In this document: in pieces, positions 42,647 to 51,316 of the stretch
Layout of the letters: each line of letters starts with the position of its first letter
Numbering within the stretch: the stretch's first letter is position 1
NCBI GenBank assembly: GCA_964433135.1
Contig: CAYSQW010000006.1
Coordinates: 53,062 to 117,061 of the forward strand
Reading direction: 5' to 3'
DNA: 64,000 nt
From: CAYSQW01 sp964433135
GTDB lineage: Bacteria; Acidobacteriota; Aminicenantia; Aminicenantales; Aminicenantaceae
Position numbers and translations under genes: made by a program
The notes under the pieces: generated by a model
Databases searched by the model: none
Told to the model about the DNA's origin: nothing
Seen by the model: only the letters and a program-made list of their open reading frames with translations

Positions 42647-43719
42647 TGGAAATTCATCAGTTCGCCACCTCGTTGAGTTATGGAGACGCCATCTCCGACG
42701 AAATGCTTGAGATCCGGAGGGCCCTGCGGGCCGCCGGGCATAAATCGGAGATTTTTATTCGTTTTTACGAACCGCGCATGGCACGTTATATCAAGGATTT
42801 CCGGGAATATAAGAAATACAGTTCCAAGGACAATGTGGTTATCTTCCATTTTTCCATCGGTTCACCGGTTTCGAAGATGTTCTTTCGGATACCGGATAAG
42901 CGGATCATGATCTACCACAACATCACTCCTTACGAGTATTTCCTGGACTATCACCGGATCCTGAGCCGCGAATGCTATAAGGGACGCCTGGAGATAAAAC
43001 TGTTTCCGGAGAAAGTGGATCTGGCGCTGGGCGACTCCGAATTCAACCGCCGGGAACTGGACGCCTTGGGTTTCCGGTCGACCGGCGTGCTGCCGCTTCT
43101 CCTGGATTTGAAAAAATTCGACCGGAAAGGCGATCCCGTCATAAAGCGTATCTTCGACAATGGAAAAACGACTCTCCTCTTTGTCGGACGCGTTATCCCG
43201 AACAAGAAATTCGAGGACATCATCAAAACCTTCTATTTTTACAAACGCGAGTTCAATCCCGATTCTCAACTCATCCTTGCCGGCGATACCCGCGGGATGG
43301 AACGCTATACGGCGGCCCTGTTCGGGCTGGTGGATCGACTCGATCTGAAGGATGTTCATTTCACCGGACATGTGGAGTTCGAGGAGCTTTCGGCTTTTTT
43401 TAAAACGGCCGATGTATATTTGAGCATGAGCGAGCACGAAGGTTTCGGGGTGCCGCTGTTGGAAGCGTTCAAGAACCGGATTCCGGTGGTGGCTTATGAT
43501 GCGGGCGCCGTCGCGGAAACCATGAACGGAGGGGGGATTCTGCTGCGGAAAAAGGATTTTTACGGGGCCGCCGCCCTGATTCATGCCCTTGAGCGGGAGA
43601 AAACGCTGCGCGCGGCAATAATCGACGGACAGATGCAAGCCTTGAAGCGATATGAGAGGGAAAACGTTACGCGGATTCTCATGAAGCATATCGCGGAGGT
43701 GAATCGAAATGAGGGTTGA
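42646..43719 (+). CDS. GT-B glycosyltransferase, type B copy 1
   Basis: A 357-residue GT4-like glycosyltransferase starting with GTG 42646, which shares a base with the preceding TAG. The N-terminus VEIHQFATSLSYGDAISDEM matches type-B copy 2 (VDQLVPAFHRGDAIGD). IIYHNIT-type and ALGDSEFNRRELDALGFRST segments follow, with sugar-nucleotide motifs TLLFVGRVIPNKKFEDIIKT and LSMSEHEGFGVPLLEAFKNR. Its overlap with the next gene of 11 bases shows coupled translation. Substrate unknown; surface polysaccharide assembly is the likely setting. Confidence 0.85.
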   Translation: MEIHQFATSLSYGDAISDEMLEIRRALRAAGHKSEIFIRFYEPRMARYIKDFREYKKYSSKDNVVIFHFSIGSPVSKMFFRIPDKRIMIYHNITPYEYFLDYHRILSRECYKGRLEIKLFPEKVDLALGDSEFNRRELDALGFRSTGVLPLLLDLKKFDRKGDPVIKRIFDNGKTTLLFVGRVIPNKKFEDIIKTFYFYKREFNPDSQLILAGDTRGMERYTAALFGLVDRLDLKDVHFTGHVEFEELSAFFKTADVYLSMSEHEGFGVPLLEAFKNRIPVVAYDAGAVAETMNGGGILLRKKDFYGAAALIHALEREKTLRAAIIDGQMQALKRYERENVTRILMKHIAEVNRNEG

Positions 43720-44776
43720 TCAACTGGTCCCGGCATTCCACCGCGGCGACGCCATCGGCGACACGGCGTTTCACATGCGGAATTTTTTCCGGTCCCGTGG
43801 ATTTTCTTCCGAGATCTACCGCTTGGACTGCGACAGCGGCCTGGAATGCGAATCCCGTCCCTTTGCGTCTTTTCCGGTTCCGGATCCCCAGGATGTCACC
43901 ATCCTGCATTACGCGCTTCCATCTCCCCTGACTCGGGGCCTGATCCGTTCTCCGGGTAAAAAAGCCATCATCTACCATAATATCACCCCCCCCAAATTCT
44001 TTCTTGAATACAGCCCGGAGATGGCGCGGATCTCGCGTTTGGGACGCGAAGAGCTGCTTACCCTGATCCCGCATGTTTCCCTGGCCATGGCTGATTCCGA
44101 GTACAATCGAAGAGAACTGATCGCGCTCGGTTTCACCAGAAGCGCGGAATTGCCGCTTTTTATCGACTTTGGAAAATATCGCCGTCCTCACAGCCGTTTC
44201 GTGCATGACCTCTTTAGGGACGACCGCACCAATATCCTCTTTGTAGGAAGAATCGTTCCCAATAAGAGGATCGAAGATCTCATCAAGGTCGCCTTCTATT
44301 ACAAAAAGTTCATCTCCCCTCTGGTGCGGTTGGTGATCGTGGGAAAGACCGCTTCGCTTCCCAAGTATTACCAGAGCCTGGTGCGCATGGCGGATGAATT
44401 TTACCTGAACCCGGAGGAAATCCGTTTTACCGGGCATATCCCCGATGAAGAGATGTATGCCCTTTACAAGGCTTCCGACGTATTTCTCTCCCTGAGCGAA
44501 CACGAAGGTTTCGGTCTTCCTTTCATGGAAAGCATGGTGTTCGACGTGCCGATCGTGGCTTACAACTGTACGGCGGTTCCCTTTACTCTGGACGGAGCGG
44601 GGATCTTGATCGACTCCAAAGATATCGTCCGTACTGCCGAATTGGTGAACATCGTAAAAAGCGATCCGGAGCTTCGTCGTAAGGTGATCCAAGGACAGCG
44701 CAAACGCGTGGAAGCCTTTCAGACAGCCGGGATGGAAGGGCGTCTGCTCGGTTTGCTCGAGGAGATCCTCGCATGA
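43709..44776 (+). CDS. GT-B glycosyltransferase, type B copy 2
   Basis: A 355-residue paralogue of the preceding enzyme. It has MRVDQLVPAFHRGDAIGDTA, KKAIIYHNITPPKFFLEYSP, ADSEYNRRELIALGFTRSA, ILFVGRIVPNKRIEDLIKVA and SLSEHEGFGLPFMESMVFDV. The Glu-x7-Glu pattern typical of GT4 donors is present in the last motif. ATG 43709 lies inside the previous gene. The close similarity and adjacency of the two type-B enzymes suggest tandem duplication. Confidence 0.85.
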   Translation: MRVDQLVPAFHRGDAIGDTAFHMRNFFRSRGFSSEIYRLDCDSGLECESRPFASFPVPDPQDVTILHYALPSPLTRGLIRSPGKKAIIYHNITPPKFFLEYSPEMARISRLGREELLTLIPHVSLAMADSEYNRRELIALGFTRSAELPLFIDFGKYRRPHSRFVHDLFRDDRTNILFVGRIVPNKRIEDLIKVAFYYKKFISPLVRLVIVGKTASLPKYYQSLVRMADEFYLNPEEIRFTGHIPDEEMYALYKASDVFLSLSEHEGFGLPFMESMVFDVPIVAYNCTAVPFTLDGAGILIDSKDIVRTAELVNIVKSDPELRRKVIQGQRKRVEAFQTAGMEGRLLGLLEEILA

Positions 44777-44800
44777 GCGATGGAATGCCGGAGATCTGAA

Positions 44801-45988
44801 ATGAAGGTCGCGTTCGTGGTTCAAAGGTACGGAAAAGAAGTCATGGGCGGTTCCGAACTCCACTGCCGCCAGATCGCGGAGCGTCTGCGGGCGGAAGGCC
44901 ATGACTGCACGGTTTTTTCCACGACCGCCAAGGATTATATTACATGGAAGAATGAATACCCCTCCGGAGACTCCATCCTGAACGGGGTGAATATCCGGCG
45001 TTTCCCCGTAGAGAAGGAAAGAGATATCGAATCGTTCAATAAATATTCCGATCGGATCTTTTCTAATCCCCATTCCCGCGAAGATGAACTCGAATGGATG
45101 GAGCGGCAGGGTCCTTTCTGTCCGCAGCTCCTCGAAGCTTTGGAAAGGGAGGAATCGCGGCACGATATTTTCATCTTTTTTACCTATCTCTATTACAACA
45201 CATACTGGGGATTGAAACGGATCAAGGGAAGAAAGACGCTGGTGTCCACGGCTCATGACGAACCCGCTCTGCATCTGGATATCATGCGGGAGGTTTTTGA
45301 GGCGCCGGAAGCATTCATGTTCAACACCGCCGCCGAAAGGGACATGCTGAACCGGTTGTTTTCTTTCGAGGGAAAATACCAGGATATCGTCGGGGTCGGG
45401 GTTGAAATCCCGCCGGCCCTGGATCCGGAGCCGTTTTGCCGCCGATATGATCTGAAAAAGCCTTACATCATGTATGCCGGGCGGATCGAACCCGGGAAGG
45501 GATGCGGGGAGCTGATCGATTATTTCGTGCGCGCAGATCGCGGATACCCCGATCTTTCTCTCGTCCTGATCGGGAAAAAGCTCATGGAGCTGCCGCGGCA
45601 CCCGCGCATCCGCTATCTTGGGTTTTTATCTTCTGATGAAAAAAACTCCGCCATGGCTGCGGCTCTGCTGACGGTGCATCCATCCCATCTGGAAAGTCTC
45701 TGTATGGCCGCTCTGGAATCCCTGGCCGTACGAACCCCCATTTTGGTGCAGGAAAAGACCGAACCGCTCAAGCAGCACTGTCTCGAGGGAAGATGCGGGC
45801 TCTGGTATTCAGGATATTCGGATTTCCGCGGGGCTCTGGACCTGGTCCTCAGCGACGCCGAGCTCCGCCGGCGCATGGGCGAAAACGGCCGGGAATATGT
45901 AAGGGATCACTATGCCTGGCCACGTATCGCCGCCAAGTACGATAAGCTTTTCACATATTTGAAGACCGGAGCGACTAAACTGGGTTGA
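44801..45988 (+). CDS. GT-B glycosyltransferase, type A copy 2
   Basis: A 395-residue paralogue of the enzyme at 41471, with MKVAFVVQRYGKEVMGGSEL, HCRQIAERLRAEGHDC, DYITWKNEYPSGDSILNGVN, YIMYAGRIEPGKGCGELIDY and the late LTVHPSHLESLCMAALESLA. ATG 44801 is preferred over 44780 because GGAG lies seven bases upstream and it aligns with copy 1. It closes the A-B-B-A block; MglA follows 80 bases later. Confidence 0.85.
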   Translation: MKVAFVVQRYGKEVMGGSELHCRQIAERLRAEGHDCTVFSTTAKDYITWKNEYPSGDSILNGVNIRRFPVEKERDIESFNKYSDRIFSNPHSREDELEWMERQGPFCPQLLEALEREESRHDIFIFFTYLYYNTYWGLKRIKGRKTLVSTAHDEPALHLDIMREVFEAPEAFMFNTAAERDMLNRLFSFEGKYQDIVGVGVEIPPALDPEPFCRRYDLKKPYIMYAGRIEPGKGCGELIDYFVRADRGYPDLSLVLIGKKLMELPRHPRIRYLGFLSSDEKNSAMAAALLTVHPSHLESLCMAALESLAVRTPILVQEKTEPLKQHCLEGRCGLWYSGYSDFRGALDLVLSDAELRRRMGENGREYVRDHYAWPRIAAKYDKLFTYLKTGATKLG

Positions 45989-46070
45989 AGCCGGAGTCGC
46001 TTCAGGACGTTATCCGATTTGACTCCGGGCCTTTGATTGTGTTACAAGAGGAAGAACGGAAGCGGGAGCG

Positions 46071-46853
46071 ATGGCTTTTATCAATTACACAAGCAAAACC
46101 CTGGCGATTAAGATCGTGTACTACGGTCCCGGTTTGAGCGGGAAGACGACGAATCTGAGGTATATCCACAGCATGATGGATCAGGCCTACCGTGGGGATC
46201 TCGTCTGTCTGGAAACGCCGATCGAACGGACGCTTTTTTTTGACCTGCTTCCGATCAAAGCCGGTTTGATCCACGAATTCACCACCCATTTTCAACTTCT
46301 GACCGTTCCCGGGCAGGTTTTTTACGATGCGTCCCGGAGAAGCGTGCTTAAAGGCGCCGATGGAGTGGTGTTCGTCGCGGATTCGCAAATTCCTTTGATC
46401 GATGCCAATCTGGAAAATTTCGATGGTTTGCGAAAAAACATGGAAGATTTTTCCATGGATATCAACAGCAATCCATTGGTTTTTCAATACAATAAACGGG
46501 ACCTCGATAATCTGATCCCGGTCGAAACCTTCAACCGGCTTCTCAATCCGCAGGGCTTCCCTTTCGTTGAATCCTCGGCCGTAAACGGCGACGGTGTATT
46601 TGAGACGCTCAAGGAGATTTCTAAACTCACCGTGCCTTTCGTTCGGGAAAAAATATTCGGTGAAAAGCGGCCGGACCCGGAAAAGCCGGCACCGAAACCG
46701 GCCGCCCCCCCGGCCACCAAAGAAGATATCGACTTCGTGTCTTCTCCTCAGAAAGAACCTCTCCGCGTCACCCGGATCAAATTCAAATCGCAGCGGGACA
46801 TCGAAAAAGAGGTCGAAAGTCTGGCGCGCGAGTTTACCGACAAAACGGATTGA
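46071..46853 (+). CDS. mglA: MglA-type Ras-like GTPase with C-terminal extension
   Basis: A 260-residue small GTPase. Residues 1-195 are MglA-like. The P-loop is YYGPGLSGKTTNL (about 18-29), followed by LETPIERTLFFDLLPI, the switch LLTVPGQVFYDASRRSVLKG and QYNKRDLDNLIP for guanine. In myxobacteria and other Gram-negatives MglA sets the leading pole and places type IV pili, so it may act with the pil operon in this window. A Pro/Lys-rich tail (about 200-260; EKPAPKPAAPPATK then RDIEKEVESLAREFTDK) is longer than in classical MglA and could bind a partner. No MglB gene is seen beside it. Confidence 0.85.
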   Translation: MAFINYTSKTLAIKIVYYGPGLSGKTTNLRYIHSMMDQAYRGDLVCLETPIERTLFFDLLPIKAGLIHEFTTHFQLLTVPGQVFYDASRRSVLKGADGVVFVADSQIPLIDANLENFDGLRKNMEDFSMDINSNPLVFQYNKRDLDNLIPVETFNRLLNPQGFPFVESSAVNGDGVFETLKEISKLTVPFVREKIFGEKRPDPEKPAPKPAAPPATKEDIDFVSSPQKEPLRVTRIKFKSQRDIEKEVESLAREFTDKTD

Positions 46854-46945
46854 GCTGCGCCGACTCCATCTCCTGGGTCCGACCAATCCCTTGATCCCAA
46901 GTGATATAAAAAAAGGATCCACCGCGTCTTTCTCAAAGAGAGACC

Positions 46946-48460
46946 ATGCTCATAAAAATCGCGAGTGCTTCCCTGCTCGGCATAGACGCCTACCTTGTCG
47001 ATGTCGAGGTGGACGTGACGGCCGGATTTCCCGGCTTCATCACGGTGGGTCTGCCGGATGCCGCTGTTCGTGAAAGCAAAGAAAGGGTGAGGGCAGCCTT
47101 GAAAAACTGCGGATACAAAATGTCCTCGAAAAAAATCATCATCAATCTGGCACCGGCGGACCGCAAAAAGGAAGGTTCGGCTTTCGACCTGCCGATTGCT
47201 TTGGGGCTGTTGGGTGAACTCGAGTTGTTTCCGGTGGAGAGGCTGAAAGATTATCTGTTTCTTGGAGAATTGGCTCTGGACGGTCGCCTCAAATCGGGAA
47301 AGGGTTTGCTGGCGGCGGCCGTGCTGGCAAGAAACCGGGGATACAAAGGGATCGTCATTCCGGCCCCTAATGAAAAAGAGGCGGCACTGGTTCCCGGAAT
47401 CGATATCTTTGCTTTGGATGATCTGACGCAGGTCATCCGGCTTTTAAGGAATCCGGAAACGATGACGCCATCCCGCTTCGACCCGGATTGTCTGAAAACG
47501 GATGTCGATCCGGGATTCGACATGAATGAAGTCAGGGGTCAGAACCATGTCAAAAGGGCATTGGAAGTGGCTTGTGCAGGAGCTCATAACGTGCTTATGA
47601 TCGGGCCTCCCGGAGGAGGAAAAACCATGTTGGCCCGGCGTCTGCCTTCCATACTCCCGCCGATGACCTTCGAGGAAATTATTGAGGTAACGGGTATCTA
47701 CAGTGCTTCGGGTTTGCTGCGGAACCGGGGAGCCGTCACCGAGCGCCCCTTCCGAGCGCCTCACCATACAATATCGGATGCCGGCCTTGTCGGAGGCGGG
47801 AGCATTCCCAAGCCGGGGGAAGTGAGTTTGGCTCACAGGGGGGTGCTTTTCCTTGACGAGTTACCTGAATTCAAAAAAAGGGTGTTGGATGATCTTCGCC
47901 AGCCTCTGGAGGACGGGCGGGTGACGGTGTCGAGGGCGACGATCTCACTCACGTTCCCCGCCGAGTTCATGATGGTGGCGGCGATGAATCCCTTCGGGCC
48001 GGGGGGGGAGGGTGGCAACGGGAGCGGTCTGTCCCCCCGATCCAAGTATTACGCAAAAATATCCCGGCCTCTGCTGGATAGGATCGATATACAGATCGAG
48101 GTCCCGAAAGTGGAGTTCAGGGAAATGATCACCCCTCAAAACGGCGAATCATCGAAAACGGTGCGCAGGCGGATCGTGAGCGCCAGAGAAAAACAGTATG
48201 CGCGTTTTGCGGATTCGAGGGCGATGTGCAATGCTCACATGCAAACCCGGGAGGTGAAACGCTACTGCAGGTTCGGGGAAAAAGGACGTGAACTGCTGGA
48301 GATGGCGGTCGACCGGCTCGGGTTCAGCGCCAGAGCCTATACGCGTGTTTTAAAGGTAGCCCGGACCATTGCTGATCTGGAGGGGCGCTCCGAGATACAA
48401 GCGGGGGATATCGCCGAAGCCGTGCAGTACAGGATGATGGACAAGTATTTCCCGAAATGA
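46946..48460 (+). CDS. comM: YifB/ComM family Mg-chelatase-like AAA+ ATPase
   Basis: A 504-residue AAA+ protein with an N-terminal Lon-C-like domain (KIASASLLGIDAYLVDVEVD; GFPGFITVGLPDAAVRESKE). Walker A is MIGPPGGGKTMLARRLPSIL (about residues 217-236), Walker B GVLFLDELPEFKKRVLDDLR, and the sensor region VAAMNPFGPGGEG with a C-terminal MCM-type helical bundle. ComM is a hexameric helicase that promotes branch migration during natural transformation, which uses type IV pili. A stop 100 bases before trxA ends this block. Confidence 0.9.
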   Translation: MLIKIASASLLGIDAYLVDVEVDVTAGFPGFITVGLPDAAVRESKERVRAALKNCGYKMSSKKIIINLAPADRKKEGSAFDLPIALGLLGELELFPVERLKDYLFLGELALDGRLKSGKGLLAAAVLARNRGYKGIVIPAPNEKEAALVPGIDIFALDDLTQVIRLLRNPETMTPSRFDPDCLKTDVDPGFDMNEVRGQNHVKRALEVACAGAHNVLMIGPPGGGKTMLARRLPSILPPMTFEEIIEVTGIYSASGLLRNRGAVTERPFRAPHHTISDAGLVGGGSIPKPGEVSLAHRGVLFLDELPEFKKRVLDDLRQPLEDGRVTVSRATISLTFPAEFMMVAAMNPFGPGGEGGNGSGLSPRSKYYAKISRPLLDRIDIQIEVPKVEFREMITPQNGESSKTVRRRIVSAREKQYARFADSRAMCNAHMQTREVKRYCRFGEKGRELLEMAVDRLGFSARAYTRVLKVARTIADLEGRSEIQAGDIAEAVQYRMMDKYFPK

Positions 48461-48494
48461 AGCGATGATGAAAACAGAAAATGAAGGAATCCGC

Positions 48495-48522
48495 TTGACA
48501 ATATCATTCTTTATTATATAAT
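48495..48522 (+). promoter_or_regulatory. Consensus sigma-70 promoter for trxA
   Basis: Perfect TTGACA (48495-48500) and TATAAT (48517-48522) boxes are separated by 16 bases in a very AT-rich region. A full AAGGAGGT ribosome site (48550-48557) precedes the trxA ATG. This is the strongest expression signal in the window. Confidence 0.9.
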
Positions 48523-48564
48523 AATATTGTAATATTAAAGTTAAGCTTCAAGGAGGTAAACAAA

Positions 48565-48906
48565 ATGGAAAAAATAACTCATGTCGGTGATGAAAATTTT
48601 CAATCCGAAGTGCTGGATTCCAATCAGCCCGTTGTCGTGGATTTCTGGGCGCCTTGGTGTGGCCCCTGCCGTATGGTGGCTCCCGTGCTGGAAGAATTAT
48701 CCGAAAAGATGGGCTCCGACATCAAATTCGTCAAGCTGAATACGGACGAAAATATTCAAACCGCACAGAAATATCAAATCATGGCCATCCCGTCGATGTT
48801 GGTTTTCAAAAAAGGCGAAGAAGTCGATCGTATCATCGGATTCAAGCCTAAGGATCAACTTGAAGATCAGCTGTCCGGCCATGTGGATCCGCCGCGGGCG
48901 TCATAA
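48565..48906 (+). CDS. trxA: Thioredoxin
   Basis: A 113-residue cytoplasmic thioredoxin with the redox site WAPWCGPCRMV (Cys32 and Cys35), VKLNTDENIQTAQKYQI, the cis-Pro loop MAIPSMLVFKKGEEV and the terminal GFKPKDQLEDQL helix. It reduces protein disulfides using thioredoxin reductase, which is not in the window. A consensus promoter and ribosome site predict high expression. Confidence 0.96.
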   Translation: MEKITHVGDENFQSEVLDSNQPVVVDFWAPWCGPCRMVAPVLEELSEKMGSDIKFVKLNTDENIQTAQKYQIMAIPSMLVFKKGEEVDRIIGFKPKDQLEDQLSGHVDPPRAS

Positions 48907-49024
48907 TCCTCCTTTCGATATCCTCTCTTTTACAGGGGCTGCCCGGAACCCGGGATTCATGCCGACGTGTGGTTCTCCGCGGGTGTGATCGTTGCGCGGC
49001 CCCCGTTTCTCTCTTTGCTCCCGG

Positions 49025-49053
49025 TTGAGGCTTGACCGCATATCGTGTATAAT
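49025..49053 (+). promoter_or_regulatory. Sigma-70 promoter for the malic enzyme gene
   Basis: TTGAGG (49025-49030), a 17-base spacer and a perfect TATAAT (49048-49053) precede the malic enzyme by 50 bases. Transcription would begin near 49060. Confidence 0.65.
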
Positions 49054-49067
49054 TGCGGTTACAGTTT

Positions 49068-49082
49068 GATTCTCTACTCAAT
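49068..49082 (+). promoter_or_regulatory. Shared 15-base leader element, copy 1
   Basis: GATTCTCTACTCAAT in the predicted leader of the malic enzyme matches 14 of 15 bases with 50556-50570 in the leader of the C_GCAxxG_C_C gene. With the preceding TT it forms TTGA-N8-TCAA, a loose palindrome. It may be an operator or an RNA element. Confidence 0.4.
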
Positions 49083-49104
49083 ATCTCAATAAAGGATTTG
49101 AATT

Positions 49105-50460
49105 ATGTGGTGGGAAAATAAAACCATGCGCACATGGCGATGTCGTCTGGCGCAGAAGACCGGAGTTTTAGGCCAGCTGCTGACGACGATCGGTGAAAAC
49201 GGCGGATTTTTGGGTGAAATAAAGACCGTGCACATGGGAAGCGCTTCCATGGTACGTGATGTCGTTGTTTTTGCCGACAACGCGGACCATATGCGGAAGC
49301 TTATAGGATTGATTCCCGATATCCCCGGAGTGGAGCTGATGGAAGTGCGGGATGAAGTTCTGGAAATGCATCAGGGTGGAAAAATCGCTATCCGCAGCCG
49401 CTATAAAATCGACACTCTCAGCCAGCTGAGGAGGGTGTACACTCCCGGCGTCGCCGACGTGTGCCTGCAGATAAAAGATGAACCCGCCCTGGCGCGGCGT
49501 TTCACCTCCATCCTTCATTTTGTCGCCATCGTGACGGACGGAACCGCGGTCCTGGGACTGGGGGATATCGGTCCTCGAGCCGCCATGCCGGTAATGGAGG
49601 GCAAAGCTTCTCTTATGGAAACCCTCGTCGGCCTCTCAGGCGTACCGATTCTTTTGGATACGCAGGACACCGATACCATCGTGGAAACCGTTGTCGCGAT
49701 CGCTCCCACGTTCAGCGCCATCCAACTGGAGGATATCTCGGCTCCGCGCTGTTTCGAGATCGAACGCCGTCTTCGGGAGCGACTGGATATGCCGGTGATG
49801 CACGACGATCAACACGGCACGGCCGTCGTCACGACCGCCGCCCTGTTGAATGTCGCTAAATTAGCCGGTGTCAAACTGGATCAATGCCGCATAGGGCAGA
49901 TCGGGCTGGGCGCCGCTGGGCAGTCCATCGTGCGGATGTTGATGCATCTTTATAACCATTCCGTTTTGGGCGCCGATATATCAGAGAGCGCTATGGCAAT
50001 GTTGAAGGAAGGGGGAGGGACGCCGTCTACACTGGATGAGATCATGGCGACATGCCAGGTCGTTATCGCAACCACCGGTGTTCCGGGATTGATCAAACCG
50101 GAAATGGTTCGTCCCGGGCAGATCATTCTGGCATTGTCCAATCCATCTCCGGAAATCCAACCTGAGGACGCATCGGCGGCGGGCGCCGCCTATGCCGCCG
50201 ATGGGAAATCCGTCAATAACATCCTGGGTTTCCCCGGAATTTTCCGGGGAGCCGTCGATGCGAACGTCCCCAGGATCACACAGGAAATGCTGGTGGCGGC
50301 TTCGCGGGTGATCGCATCTTCCGCCGGACCGGGAGAACTGGTCCCGCATCCTCTTGACAGAAGCGTTCACAAGCACGTCGCCCGGGAGGTCGCCCGGACC
50401 GCCTTGAAGCAGGGGCTTTGCCGGGAAGATCTTTCAGGATATTTTGAGTCGGAAGCGTGA
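49105..50460 (+). CDS. NAD(P)-dependent malic enzyme with N-terminal ACT domain
   Basis: A 451-residue oxidative decarboxylase converting malate to pyruvate. Residues 10-85 form an ACT domain (RLAQKTGVLGQLLTTIGENG), probably an allosteric amino-acid sensor. Catalytic parts follow: LSQLRRVYTPGVADVCLQIK, TDGTAVLGLGDIGPRAAMPV with MEGKA (catalytic Lys), VMHDDQHGTAVVTTAALLN for metal, and the Rossmann IGQIGLGAAGQSIVRMLM. The fusion of ACT and malic enzyme is known in anaerobic bacteria. ATG 49105 follows AAAGGA. It has its own promoter. Confidence 0.9.
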   Translation: MWWENKTMRTWRCRLAQKTGVLGQLLTTIGENGGFLGEIKTVHMGSASMVRDVVVFADNADHMRKLIGLIPDIPGVELMEVRDEVLEMHQGGKIAIRSRYKIDTLSQLRRVYTPGVADVCLQIKDEPALARRFTSILHFVAIVTDGTAVLGLGDIGPRAAMPVMEGKASLMETLVGLSGVPILLDTQDTDTIVETVVAIAPTFSAIQLEDISAPRCFEIERRLRERLDMPVMHDDQHGTAVVTTAALLNVAKLAGVKLDQCRIGQIGLGAAGQSIVRMLMHLYNHSVLGADISESAMAMLKEGGGTPSTLDEIMATCQVVIATTGVPGLIKPEMVRPGQIILALSNPSPEIQPEDASAAGAAYAADGKSVNNILGFPGIFRGAVDANVPRITQEMLVAASRVIASSAGPGELVPHPLDRSVHKHVAREVARTALKQGLCREDLSGYFESEA

Positions 50461-50509
50461 TCCGGCCCTCCTGTTCCCGTAATCCTTCGGGTTCGGTTTC
50501 TTCTTTTCA

Positions 50510-50538
50510 TTGATTTGTACCGCCATATCTGGTATTAC
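50510..50538 (+). promoter_or_regulatory. Sigma-70-like promoter for the C_GCAxxG_C_C gene
   Basis: TTGATT (50510-50515), a 17-base spacer and TATTAC (50533-50538) lie about 60 bases before the ATG. Both boxes match four of six or better. Confidence 0.4.
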
Positions 50539-50555
50539 CTTAAAGTTATGCTGTA

Positions 50556-50570
50556 GATTCTGTACTCAAT
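50556..50570 (+). promoter_or_regulatory. Shared 15-base leader element, copy 2
   Basis: GATTCTGTACTCAAT differs at one base from the element in the malic enzyme leader and sits at a similar distance from both the -10 box and the start codon. This hints at co-regulation of the two genes. Confidence 0.4.
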
Positions 50571-50596
50571 CCACTGTCCTGAAATGAGGAGGTTAT

Positions 50597-51169
50597 ATGA
50601 CGGACCCTAAAACCAGATTGCTTTCCCGAAGGCGTTTCATAAGATCGACTCCCGGTCTCCTGGCGTGTCCGGCATTTCTCTCATTACCGGCTTGGTCCAA
50701 AACCGGGCGTAAAGGTGTTCAGGAAATCCCTGTTGACTTGTCCCCCCAGGAACTCGAGTGGGTGAAAAATTCTAAAATGGCGGAAGAACTCATTGGATAT
50801 TTCACGGGCGGGTACAGCTGTGCGGAATCGATTTTGATGGTGGCGCTGAGATTCATCGGCGAATCGGAAGACAACGTCTGGGCGGCGGCCGGCTATGGCG
50901 GCGGCGTCCAGCATAAGGAACTCTGCGGATTCCTCACCGGAGGAGTCATGGGGATCGGATTTGCCGCCGGCAAATTGGACACGGATCGTGAAGCGGCGAA
51001 AAAAGTGTGCGGCCGGGCCGTCAACCAATATTGGGATTGGTGGAAGACCATCGCTCCTCTGCGCTGCGGCGACATCCGGAAACCCGGAGTCGATCCCAAA
51101 GTTTGTCGAAGGCTGGGAAAGCTGGCTTCCGCTAAAGTGGAAGAGCTTATCAAAACTCTCGAAGCGTAA
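50597..51169 (+). CDS. Tat-exported C_GCAxxG_C_C family protein
   Basis: A 190-residue protein. A twin-arginine signal (SRRRFIRSTPGLLACPAF) predicts export in folded form. The body has helices with GYFTGGYSCAESILMVALRF, then YGGGVQHKELCGFLTGGVMG and later Cys in KKVCGRAV, LRCGD and KVCRRLG. This spacing fits the C_GCAxxG_C_C family of putative redox proteins, which may bind a metal cluster. Function is unknown. It follows the malic enzyme and shares a leader element with it. Confidence 0.78.
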   Translation: MTDPKTRLLSRRRFIRSTPGLLACPAFLSLPAWSKTGRKGVQEIPVDLSPQELEWVKNSKMAEELIGYFTGGYSCAESILMVALRFIGESEDNVWAAAGYGGGVQHKELCGFLTGGVMGIGFAAGKLDTDREAAKKVCGRAVNQYWDWWKTIAPLRCGDIRKPGVDPKVCRRLGKLASAKVEELIKTLEA

Positions 51170-51316
51170 AACCTTGCTCGCGGTTTGCCCGGCTCGCAGG
51201 CGAAGGTGCGGCATTCAAGATAAACACCTGATAGCGGAGCATCGGGGATGTTATACGGCTCCTGAGCGATCTTTCGTGCTGTCGTTCTACATCATTATTT
51301 AAAAAAGGATAATAAT

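Noticed and set aside
43679..45601. 640-codon minus-strand open frame opposite the glycosyltransferases
   Set aside because: Both underlying plus-strand genes have strong motifs; the antisense frame has His/Arg/Phe-rich composition typical of shadows.
49032..49053. TTGACC followed by TATAAT before malic enzyme
   Set aside because: The spacer is only 10 bases; TTGAGG at 49025 with 17 bases is the better -35.
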